From NCBI GenBank assembly GCA_041583495.1, contig JBFHFS010000032.1:1-63001 (forward strand): a stretch of DNA of 63,001 nucleotides. Direction: 5' to 3'. The notes beneath the pieces were generated by a model that was not told where the DNA came from, ran no database searches, and was given only the letters and a program-made list of their open reading frames with translations. The translations under genes were made by a program, and so were the position numbers. This DNA comes from JBFHFS01 sp041583495 (lineage in GTDB: Bacteria; Bacteroidota; Bacteroidia; Bacteroidales; Marinilabiliaceae). This document shows, piece after piece, positions 55,802-63,001 of this stretch (position 1 is the stretch's first letter; every line of letters starts with the position of its first letter).

Positions 55802-56533
55802 GGAGGGATTTATGGCACTGTATTGATGCTACTTACAGGATAATCCTAAATTTTGCCCGGACACCAATGTTTTATTAACAAGAAGAATTCTCATCATGCC
55901 AGTTATATAGGGTATTTTATGAATCCGGGGCACTTCTCATCGGTTGGGTGGGTTAAACGAATCCTCAGAACTTAAATGTTGGAGGCAGGCATTTCAATCA
56001 AAAGAAAAATGGAGCACTGTACACCATTCACTAGGTGGGGATCCAATGGTTACACATCCAGAGAGGACAAAGGCCAAAAATCGAACACTGCAACATCCTG
56101 ATTAATTAGAACCATAATTTGACCGATATCAACAAAGATGTTTAACGATAATTTTAGAAGTTTGTAGGGTTACTGTTTGGATAAAGAAATCAACCCGGTT
56201 TAATTGAGAGCTAATTTCCTTTTGCAGAAGAGGCCCTGATTAAAACCAGGTTTTTGGTCTTTTGAAAATATTGGCTTTTTTGATTTAGCAACAACGTTTC
56301 CGGACAATAGTAAATTAAAATAATTGAAATAGATACTTTGCTGATGAACCAATACCTTGTATTTTTGGAGTTTTGAAGCCGACGCCATCATTTGGCTATA
56401 GAAAAAATGGAGAATAAAACCATTCGACTCCGACGGGCGTCGTCAACCATATCCCAATCCGCCTTTTTCTTTGTACAAAAGCGAACAGTTGCCCATGGGT
56501 CCGTTTGGACCAGTCTAAAAATAGCAGATAATT
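55802..56533. other. Long intergenic region before the glycan operon
   Basis: I see no credible gene in these 732 bases. GGTCC/GGACC (56498-56511) forms a short hairpin in the leader of the sulfatase gene. The promoter of the glycan-degradation operon should lie here, but no convincing -7/-33 pair stands out. Confidence 0.35.
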
Positions 56534-57937
56534 ATGACTTACATCCGGACTCTATTTCTCTTATTAATGGCAGGCCTCCTGTTTTCCGCGCAGGGGTGTG
56601 TGTCTAAATCTAAGTCGACAACCACCAAACCCAATATTGTTTTAATTATTGTGGATGATTTGGGCTATTCGGATGTAGGATATATGCACCAAAAACCGGA
56701 AATTCAAACGCCCCACATCGATCAGTTGGCAAGTAGCGGAATGGTTTTTTCGGATGCTTATGCCGCCTGCCCGGTTTGTTCGCCAACCCGTGCAAGCCTG
56801 ATGACCGGGAAATATCCTGCCACACTAAAGCTCACCTGTCACATACCGGGCATGGGCATGGAGAAATATCTGGCCAAACTCAGTGAGGGCAAGAAACTTA
56901 AAGAAGCCTGGTTCCGGGATCATCTACCCCCTGAAGAGGTGACCATTGCCGAAGTATTGAAAGAGCAGGGCTATGCAACGGGGTATTTGGGGAAATGGCA
57001 CCTGGGCGGCGAAGGCTCTATCTACACAAAAGATGGAATTGTGAACGCCGCCTACCACCCCGACAAACAGGGATTCGAGGTTAACATTGGGGGTTGTGCC
57101 TATGGGCAGCCAGCCAGTTACTTCGATCCTTACAGAAATGGGACCATCAAAGACCGTAAAGAAGGAGAATATTTAACCGACAGGCTGGGCGACGAAGCCG
57201 TGAAGTTTATTGAGAACAACAAAGAAAATCCCTTTTTCCTGAACCTGGCAACCTATACGGTCCATACACCTTTAAGAGCTCCGCAGGAGAATGTTGAAAA
57301 ATACAACGGCAATACCTATTTCGCCATGATCGAAAAGTTGGATCAAAACGTTGGAAAGGTAATGGATAAGCTGGGAGAATTGGATTTGTTGAAAAATACC
57401 GTGGTGATTTTTTATTCCGACAACGGGGGCTTATGGGGAAATCCACCTTTAAAAGGAATTAAAGGGACCCTGAATGAAGGTGGGATTAGAGTTCCGCTTA
57501 TTGTTAGCTGGCCGGAAAAAATAACGCCGGGTACTAGATGTGACGCCCTGGTAACTACAGTTGATTTTTTTCCCACCTTATTGGAGTTGGCGGGGGGTAA
57601 TCCATCCGATTACGCACAGTTGGAAGGCGAAAGCCTGCTCCCGGTCCTATTCGAAAAAGCAGATCTTCCCGGGAGAGCTATTTACTGGCATTTCCCGCAC
57701 CACCGAAAAGAAGGGCTTTCGATGGGGGCAGCTATCCGGGAAGGCCACTGGAAACTGATCGACGAATTTGAAACCAAAAAACTGTACCTTTTTAATTTGA
57801 AGGACGATCTGGCGGAAGAGAATAACCTCGCCGGGGAATTCCCGGAGAAAAGAGATGAGCTGTTGAGTAAGTTGAAACAATGGCAAGAGAAGGTGGATGC
57901 CGAAATGCCGGAACCTAACGAAGATTTCAATTTATAG
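56534..57937 (+). CDS. Formylglycine-dependent sulfatase lipoprotein
   Basis: A 467-aa exported lipoprotein (signal peptide with FSAQGC; Cys22). The S1-family sulfatase core begins NIVLIIVDDLGYSDVG with the metal ligands Asp41 and Asp42. The active-site motif C82-S-P-T-R86 is the Cys type that needs post-translational conversion to formylglycine; the SUMF1-like proteins upstream lack catalytic cysteines and cannot do this. YLGKWHLGG and YSDNGGLWG complete the metal site. It removes sulfate from a glycan before or after glycosidase action, and leads the operon to 63001. Confidence 0.95.
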   Translation: MTYIRTLFLLLMAGLLFSAQGCVSKSKSTTTKPNIVLIIVDDLGYSDVGYMHQKPEIQTPHIDQLASSGMVFSDAYAACPVCSPTRASLMTGKYPATLKLTCHIPGMGMEKYLAKLSEGKKLKEAWFRDHLPPEEVTIAEVLKEQGYATGYLGKWHLGGEGSIYTKDGIVNAAYHPDKQGFEVNIGGCAYGQPASYFDPYRNGTIKDRKEGEYLTDRLGDEAVKFIENNKENPFFLNLATYTVHTPLRAPQENVEKYNGNTYFAMIEKLDQNVGKVMDKLGELDLLKNTVVIFYSDNGGLWGNPPLKGIKGTLNEGGIRVPLIVSWPEKITPGTRCDALVTTVDFFPTLLELAGGNPSDYAQLEGESLLPVLFEKADLPGRAIYWHFPHHRKEGLSMGAAIREGHWKLIDEFETKKLYLFNLKDDLAEENNLAGEFPEKRDELLSKLKQWQEKVDAEMPEPNEDFNL

Positions 57938-57962
57938 TTATAACCATATACATTACGATCAC

Positions 57963-58940
57963 ATGAACATCTTAAGAAAGCAATTTGTAGTTGGATTTTT
58001 ACTGCTGTCGCTGGCCGTATTCGGACAGGAGGATTTAAAGACGCTCACCGTGAGCTATTATGATTTGCAAGGGATAGGTGCCGAACAGGGGGTCATGCGG
58101 AGAGATCCCAGTGATATTATAAAAGTAGACGACCTGTATTATGTCTGGTATTCCAAGGGTAAGATTTCTCCGGGTTACGATGCTACCGTTTGGTATGCCA
58201 CCTCGCCCGATGGACAAAACTGGACCGAGAAGGGGATGGCGCTTGCCAAAGGAAAGCCCGGAACGTGGGAAGGCGAAAGCGTTTTCACACCGAATATTAT
58301 GGTGGCAGAGGGCAAGTACTGGTTGTTTTATACAGGGGTTTCCAGAAAGTTTACACAGCCCTACAACCCGGACTCGAAAATTGGAATTGCCGTGTCCGAT
58401 TCGCCCGATGGCCCCTGGGAACGTCTGCCTTCGAACCCGGCATTGGCTAACAGCGATAACCCGGAGGACTTTGACAGCCACCTGGTGGATGATGCCTGCT
58501 TGATTGTTCGGGATGGGAAGTACTGGTTTTACTACAAAGGACGTCAGATGGGAAAAGGTCCGGGGAAGACAAAAATGGGAGTGGCCATTGCCGACAGACC
58601 CGAAGGTCCTTATGTAAGGTATGAAGGAAACCCGATTATTAATGGAAACCATGAAGTGTTGGTGTGGCCCGTGGGCAGTGGCGTAGCTGCTATGATTGGA
58701 ACCACCGGACCGCCGGAATTGGTGCGCTCAGTGCTATATTCCGAAGATGGTATTCACTTTACCAAAACACATTCAGTCATTGACGGTCCGGTAGCCGGAG
58801 GGGCATACCGGCCCAACAATTTTGCCGATGATGGAAAAGCCCGACACATTGAGTGGGGCGTGGAAATACAAGGTAAAAAAGGATTTCTGCCGTTTATTCA
58901 CGGCTTCAGATTGACCTGGCCTGACGATCAGGGCAAATAA
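57963..58940 (+). CDS. GH117-like glycoside hydrolase
   Basis: The 325-aa exported protein (ATG at 57963; the signal peptide MNILRKQFVVGFLLLSLAVFG starts there) is a five-bladed beta-propeller. MRRDPSDIIKVDDLYYVWYSKG, ESVFTPNIMVAEGKYWLFYTG, DDACLIVRDGKYWFYYKG and ARHIEWG form blades typical of GH117, a family that removes 3,6-anhydro-L-galactose from neoagarobiose and related ends. GH43/GH32-type propellers are the alternative. It follows the sulfatase by 25 bases, consistent with degradation of a sulfated red-algal galactan. Confidence 0.8.
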   Translation: MNILRKQFVVGFLLLSLAVFGQEDLKTLTVSYYDLQGIGAEQGVMRRDPSDIIKVDDLYYVWYSKGKISPGYDATVWYATSPDGQNWTEKGMALAKGKPGTWEGESVFTPNIMVAEGKYWLFYTGVSRKFTQPYNPDSKIGIAVSDSPDGPWERLPSNPALANSDNPEDFDSHLVDDACLIVRDGKYWFYYKGRQMGKGPGKTKMGVAIADRPEGPYVRYEGNPIINGNHEVLVWPVGSGVAAMIGTTGPPELVRSVLYSEDGIHFTKTHSVIDGPVAGGAYRPNNFADDGKARHIEWGVEIQGKKGFLPFIHGFRLTWPDDQGK

Positions 58941-58964
58941 ATAACCGGAAGCCGGCAATCGAAA

Positions 58965-59051
58965 ACCCGTAAAAGAACGAGCCGCTTTTTTACGGGTAAC
59001 TGAATAATATGGTGAAACCGAAGTTGTTCCGGATTCGTGAAAATCCGGAAC
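58965..59051 (+). repeat. Two intra-operon hairpins
   Basis: ACCCGTAAAA...TTTTTACGGGT (58965-58997) and GTTCCGGATT/AATCCGGAAC (59026-59051) lie in the 214-base gap before the GH97 gene. The first resembles a weak terminator and the second lacks a T-tract. They could be mRNA-processing or stabilising structures that give unequal expression along the operon. Confidence 0.45.
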
Positions 59052-59154
59052 CTGCATCGGTCATTCTATGCCTCTTTCAAAATCAGTCAAAGCGTGCATG
59101 CCGATTTTGACGACGAAAAAATATAATTTAATAACCGGATCAAAACTGACTATT

Positions 59155-61164
59155 ATGTACCAAAAGCTTCTGGTAATTGCTTTGTTAATTTTTAGCCTCT
59201 CTTCGTGTAACAAACCATTAAATTCTCTCATCCTCACTTCCCCGGATAAGAAAATTGAAATAAAATTATGCAGTGACCAGGGGAATGTTTCCTATTCGGT
59301 AAGTTTAAACGGGCAGGACATTATTGGCTCATCAAATCTTGGACTGAGATCGGATTCGGCAGATAGGCTCGATATCGTTGAGGTCATCCGGTCTTCGGTA
59401 GACGAAACCTGGGAATCCGTTTGGGGACCCCAAAAAATAAACCATAACACGTATAATGAAATTTCACTGAAGTTTAGAGGCGACTGTGCCCAAACAATTG
59501 TGTTAAGGGCATACAATGATGGCGTGGCTTTTCGTTACCTGGTTCCGGAAAAAAGAAAAATTAATGAGGATGCTTATCAAAACGAGACCAGTGAGGTTTC
59601 ATTTTTATCCGATCAACCTACTGCCTGGTTTCCTCTTTCATCCACACTTGTTTCTGATGGCGTGGATGTAAATTCATGGGAGTCTGCACCGGAAGGACAG
59701 AAAGAGGTGAATAAAAATACCCGTTACAGTTTTAAACCTTCGGTTATAAAAACTCCGTTTACCTTGAAACTGTCGGAAAAAGCCTTTATTTCTGTTCATG
59801 AAGCCGCAGTAGTTCATTCGGATGATGCCGGTCTTAAACTTACAGGACACACGCTTACTTTCAGCAGTAATAATAAAACGGCCGGTGGTTCCTTTTCCCC
59901 CTGGAGAACCATTACCATTGCAGAACGTCCGGGCGGGTTAATTGAATCTTCATTGATTGTGAACCTGAACGAACCTTCTGAAATAAAAGATACAGAATGG
60001 ATTAAGCCGGGTAAAACCATGTGGGACTGGCGTAATCATGGGGCGCATGCCGACGACGGATTTGAGTACGGCATGACCACTGAGAGTTACATCCGTTATA
60101 TCGACTTTGCCGCAGTAAATGGTGTCGACTATGTGATGGTTGATGCAGAATGGTACGGGCCGGAACGCGACCCAAAGGCTGATCCCAAAACCTTTCTGCC
60201 CCAAATAGATATTGAACAAATCTGTGCACACGCAAAAAACAAGGGTGTGGGTATTTGGCTCTATGTTAACACCATTGGGCTTGAGCAATTCGACATAGAC
60301 GAAACGTTTAAACAGTACCAGGAATGGGGCGTTGTTGGGATTAAACAAGGATTTTTGAACGGTGCAACACGAAACCATATTGAGCGCGCACATTCAATTG
60401 TGAAAAAGTGCGCCGAGTATCAAATTCAATATGTTCTTCACGAACCGCATAAACCTACCGGCTATCGCAGAACTTATCCGAATATACTTGCTTACGAATA
60501 TGTGAACAGCATGTTGGATGGTCCGAGCCGACCTTCGGCAACACCAAGCCGCTTAATTAACGGGTTGTTTGTGCATGCACTTGCGGGACCGGTGGATCGT
60601 AGTTGCGGGATGTTTGATTTGGATGACTTTATCAGCCGCGAAAAATGTCATCGTCAAATTCCATCAACCGTTGTTTCGCAAACTGCGCAGTGCCTGTTAT
60701 TTCCCAGCGGCCTACTTACTTTGCCTGATCACCCGGATGCATACAAACGCAAAGCGGATCTCTTTGAGTTTATCGCACAACTGCCGATGAACTGGGATGA
60801 AACAAAAGTCCTCGATGCAGAAATCGGGCAATACATTACCATGGCACGTCGTTCGGGCGACCAATGGTTTGTGGGAACCCTGGCCAATGAAAAGGGAAAG
60901 CATTCATCGGTTTATCTGGATTTCCTGGAAAAGGGCGTTACCTACGATATTACCCTGTATGAGGATACTGCCGATGCCCACTATGAATTTTTCGGACCGG
61001 AAAACAAACAAATTGCCAAAGCAAACAACCAGGAAATGAAACCTCACAAAACCCGGAGAGAATTGTATCAGGTGAAGCAAATAAAGGCTAAAAAAGGAGA
61101 TGAGCTTTCGTTTTCCATAGCCCCCGGAGGCGGACATTGTATGTGGATCAGGCCGGCTCATTAA
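59155..61164 (+). CDS. GH97 glycoside hydrolase lipoprotein
   Basis: A 669-aa lipoprotein (signal peptide ending LSSC, Cys17; the frame opens at 59068 without conserved sequence). It has the GH97 order: an N-terminal beta-super-sandwich (about 25-280; AYNDGVAFRYLVP), a (beta/alpha)8 barrel (about 285-545; MWDWRNHGA, YVMVDAEWYG, GIWLYVNT, HEPHKPTGYRRTYPN) and a C-terminal beta-domain. GH97 includes inverting alpha-glucosidases and retaining alpha-galactosidases. Since other genes here point to galactans, a retaining alpha-galactosidase is plausible, but subtype residues are not settled. Confidence 0.92.
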   Translation: MYQKLLVIALLIFSLSSCNKPLNSLILTSPDKKIEIKLCSDQGNVSYSVSLNGQDIIGSSNLGLRSDSADRLDIVEVIRSSVDETWESVWGPQKINHNTYNEISLKFRGDCAQTIVLRAYNDGVAFRYLVPEKRKINEDAYQNETSEVSFLSDQPTAWFPLSSTLVSDGVDVNSWESAPEGQKEVNKNTRYSFKPSVIKTPFTLKLSEKAFISVHEAAVVHSDDAGLKLTGHTLTFSSNNKTAGGSFSPWRTITIAERPGGLIESSLIVNLNEPSEIKDTEWIKPGKTMWDWRNHGAHADDGFEYGMTTESYIRYIDFAAVNGVDYVMVDAEWYGPERDPKADPKTFLPQIDIEQICAHAKNKGVGIWLYVNTIGLEQFDIDETFKQYQEWGVVGIKQGFLNGATRNHIERAHSIVKKCAEYQIQYVLHEPHKPTGYRRTYPNILAYEYVNSMLDGPSRPSATPSRLINGLFVHALAGPVDRSCGMFDLDDFISREKCHRQIPSTVVSQTAQCLLFPSGLLTLPDHPDAYKRKADLFEFIAQLPMNWDETKVLDAEIGQYITMARRSGDQWFVGTLANEKGKHSSVYLDFLEKGVTYDITLYEDTADAHYEFFGPENKQIAKANNQEMKPHKTRRELYQVKQIKAKKGDELSFSIAPGGGHCMWIRPAH

Positions 61165-61200
61165 AATCAAAATTCATGCAGGAATTTAATCAACTAATTA

Positions 61201-62799
61201 ATGAAGAATAAACGCTGTTCCCTTTTCATATTTTTTTTAATGGTCCTGTTGCAGGGTTCCTTTTGCCAACCAGGTCATGTCGCTGGTAAAGAGGTTTCCG
61301 ATCTGGATGAGAGGATGAAATGGTGGGAGGACAGCCGGTTTGGCATGTTTATTCATTGGGGCGTTTATTCAACCTTTGGTGGAGAGTGGAATGGCAATGA
61401 CTACGGAAAAGAAATGGGTGGGGCCAGTGCCGAATGGATCTATCTGATGGCTGATATTCCCAAAGAAGCCTATCAAAAAGCGGCGCATCATTTTAACCCG
61501 GTCAACTATGATCCTGCAGAATGGGTAAGAATGGCCAAAAATGCCGGAATGAAATATATGGTGCTGACCGCAAAGCATCACGATGGTTTTGCCTTGTTCG
61601 ATACCAAAGCATCTGACTGGAGCATAATGGAGTCTTCGGTTTATCAAAAAGACCTGGTAAAAGAATTTATTGAAGAGTGCCATAAACAGGGGATGCGCGT
61701 GGGCTTCTATTATTCTCATGAAAAGGATTGGTATCAACGAAAAAAAGTCGGCAGAGATACCTCGGAAATTACCGCTACATACAAAACACTAGTGGCCACT
61801 CACCTGAAAGAATTACTTACCAATTACGGACAAGTAGATGTGATTTGGTTCGATATGGGGATAAAACAGCACAAGGACCTAAACCAGATGTGTTACGATA
61901 TGGTCCGCAAATATCAACCCCGTTGTATTATTAGCAGCCGTATTGGTAATAATTTGGGCGATTACCGCAATTTGGGCGATCGCCAATTGGCCCCTCCGGG
62001 AATAGAGGGCTATGTAGAATCAATCATGACTTTGAGGTTAAACTGGGGCTATGATAAAAACGATGCCAATTGGAAATCTTCGGAGGAAGTCATTTCTATG
62101 CTGTCGAAGTGTGCATGCCGCCATTCAAATTTCTTGCTGAATGTGGGTCCCCAACCTGATGGTCGTTTTACGCCGGAAGATATAATTCGCCTGGAAAATG
62201 TTGGAAAATGGACAAAAACAAACGGAGAAGCCATTTATGAAACCCAGGGATCTCCCTTTAAAGGCGAATTTGAATGGGGCTCCATTTCCACCAAAGGAAA
62301 CAAGGTTTATTTACACCTCTTTGGCCAACAAAAAAGAGTGATTCATGTTGAGGGGATTAAATCTAAAGTAAAAAAAGCCTATCTGCTTGCCGGAAAAGAT
62401 GTTACATCTTTTTCCCAGGATACTAACCAGACAACCTTGACACTAACCATCCCGGATAAGGCCTTTGATAAACCAGTTCCTGTGGTGGTTTTAGAATTGG
62501 AAGGCCAATTGGATGTAGATATGCAGGAAGGACCAACCTGGCAGCCTCCGGTGATTCGCCACCAAAATCGCCAGGAAATGAATGGGGTATTGACAGAGAC
62601 AAATGGCATAGATTTCACCCTGGTGAGCGGAAGCAAATCCACATCATTTAAACTGAATGAACAAATAGAATACCGGATTAATGATCATGGTAACATTCAA
62701 CAGGTTCAGGGATTTCATCTTGAAAAAGGGAATAAATATAAGGTCATCTATACGCCGGGAAATACGCCTTGGGTAGAAATTATTACGCTGAACAGATGA
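61201..62799 (+). CDS. GH29 alpha-L-fucosidase-family enzyme
   Basis: A 532-aa secreted enzyme (signal peptide about 1-22). The GH29 barrel includes MKWWEDSRFGMFIHWGVYSTFGG, YMVLTAKHHDGFALFD and VIWFDMG, with candidate nucleophile Asp218 in the WFD motif, then FLLNVGPQPDGRF. A beta-sandwich and a smaller C-terminal domain complete it. Like the enzyme at 10227 it should release alpha-L-fucosyl or alpha-L-galactosyl ends; the two share only family-level similarity. It lies 36 bases after the GH97 gene. Confidence 0.93.
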   Translation: MKNKRCSLFIFFLMVLLQGSFCQPGHVAGKEVSDLDERMKWWEDSRFGMFIHWGVYSTFGGEWNGNDYGKEMGGASAEWIYLMADIPKEAYQKAAHHFNPVNYDPAEWVRMAKNAGMKYMVLTAKHHDGFALFDTKASDWSIMESSVYQKDLVKEFIEECHKQGMRVGFYYSHEKDWYQRKKVGRDTSEITATYKTLVATHLKELLTNYGQVDVIWFDMGIKQHKDLNQMCYDMVRKYQPRCIISSRIGNNLGDYRNLGDRQLAPPGIEGYVESIMTLRLNWGYDKNDANWKSSEEVISMLSKCACRHSNFLLNVGPQPDGRFTPEDIIRLENVGKWTKTNGEAIYETQGSPFKGEFEWGSISTKGNKVYLHLFGQQKRVIHVEGIKSKVKKAYLLAGKDVTSFSQDTNQTTLTLTIPDKAFDKPVPVVVLELEGQLDVDMQEGPTWQPPVIRHQNRQEMNGVLTETNGIDFTLVSGSKSTSFKLNEQIEYRINDHGNIQQVQGFHLEKGNKYKVIYTPGNTPWVEIITLNR

Positions 62800-62816
62800 T
62801 GCCATAAGGAGACAAC

Positions 62817-63001
62817 ATGAGACACATCTTACTGATTCTTTATATAACGGTTTCTTTTGCACAGGCAAAAGCACAATTTGTTTTGCACTACGAGGAGCCC
62901 GCCAGTAAATTTTCTGTGGAGCAACGAAAGAGTCCCAACTCACTGGGATACATGCAGGAGGCCTTGCCGCTGGGTAACGGGCGTTTAGGAGCCATGTTTT
63001 C
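62817..63001 (+). CDS. GH95 family enzyme, 5' part only
   Basis: The window ends inside this gene, leaving 61 complete codons. A signal peptide (about 1-20, ending AKAQ) is followed by LHYEEPASKF and EALPLGNGRLGAMF, the N-terminal signature of GH95 (alpha-1,2-L-fucosidases and alpha-L-galactosidases). AAGGAGACAAC before the ATG is a strong Shine-Dalgarno sequence, uncommon in this phylum. It continues the glycan-degradation operon. Confidence 0.85.
   Translation, partial: MRHILLILYITVSFAQAKAQFVLHYEEPASKFSVEQRKSPNSLGYMQEALPLGNGRLGAMF

Overview
This window looks like a chromosomal segment of a free-living, probably marine or sediment member of the Bacteroidota (Marinilabiliales/Bacteroidales-like). 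The case rests on a giant secreted M6 protease ending in a type IX secretion (T9SS) sorting domain, TAnnTTTG-type -7 promoter elements, a one-piece two-component regulator of the Reg_prop/Y_Y_Y type, a BlaI/M56 pair with TonB-like domains, and many carbohydrate-active enzymes. No rRNA, CRISPR array or intact insertion sequence is visible.

Layout. 1-650: a tRNA-Met followed by decayed tandem tRNA-like copies, one carrying a small MITE-like insertion. 651-8642: housekeeping and stress genes (CbpA-like co-chaperone, LMW phosphatase plus fructosamine-kinase pair, cytidylate-kinase-like protein, sugar MFS transporter, ECF sigma factor with a membrane partner, membrane LytTR regulator). 8643-18854: an alpha/beta-hydrolase-like protein behind an array of probable LytTR binding sites, then GH29, CBM9-like and T9SS-secreted M6 protease genes on the minus strand, and a DMT exporter. 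18851-31181: hybrid-type sensor kinase, MutS2, membrane protein, TlpA lipoprotein, a structured-RNA remnant, and a BlaR1-like/BlaI pair with twin operators.

32023-45730 is a peptide-export island: MacB-type ATPase and permease, MacA/HlyD-type adaptor, small HTH protein, DUF2059 protein, a 74-aa double-glycine bacteriocin-like precursor, small membrane proteins, a thioredoxin-like protein, a C39-peptidase ABC exporter, an O-antigen-ligase/TPR protein, a TolC-type outer-membrane channel and a transglutaminase-like lipoprotein. The parts cover processing, possible disulfide formation and export through both membranes of a two-cysteine peptide.

46564-55004 is the most unusual locus. A protein with three tandem FtsK/EccC-like ATPase domains (only the middle one canonical) is followed by two paralogous coiled-coil/TM-hairpin proteins with catalytically dead FGE (SUMF1)-like domains, a 97-aa helical-hairpin protein resembling WXG100 proteins, and a large propeller-like protein with a Cys-rich tail. 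I infer a type-VII-secretion-like or related FtsK-driven system that I cannot match to a described one.

55232-63001: a truncated M3-peptidase-like fragment, then a glycan-degradation operon (sulfatase, GH117-like, GH97, GH29, start of GH95) consistent with use of sulfated, fucose- or L-galactose-containing algal polysaccharide.
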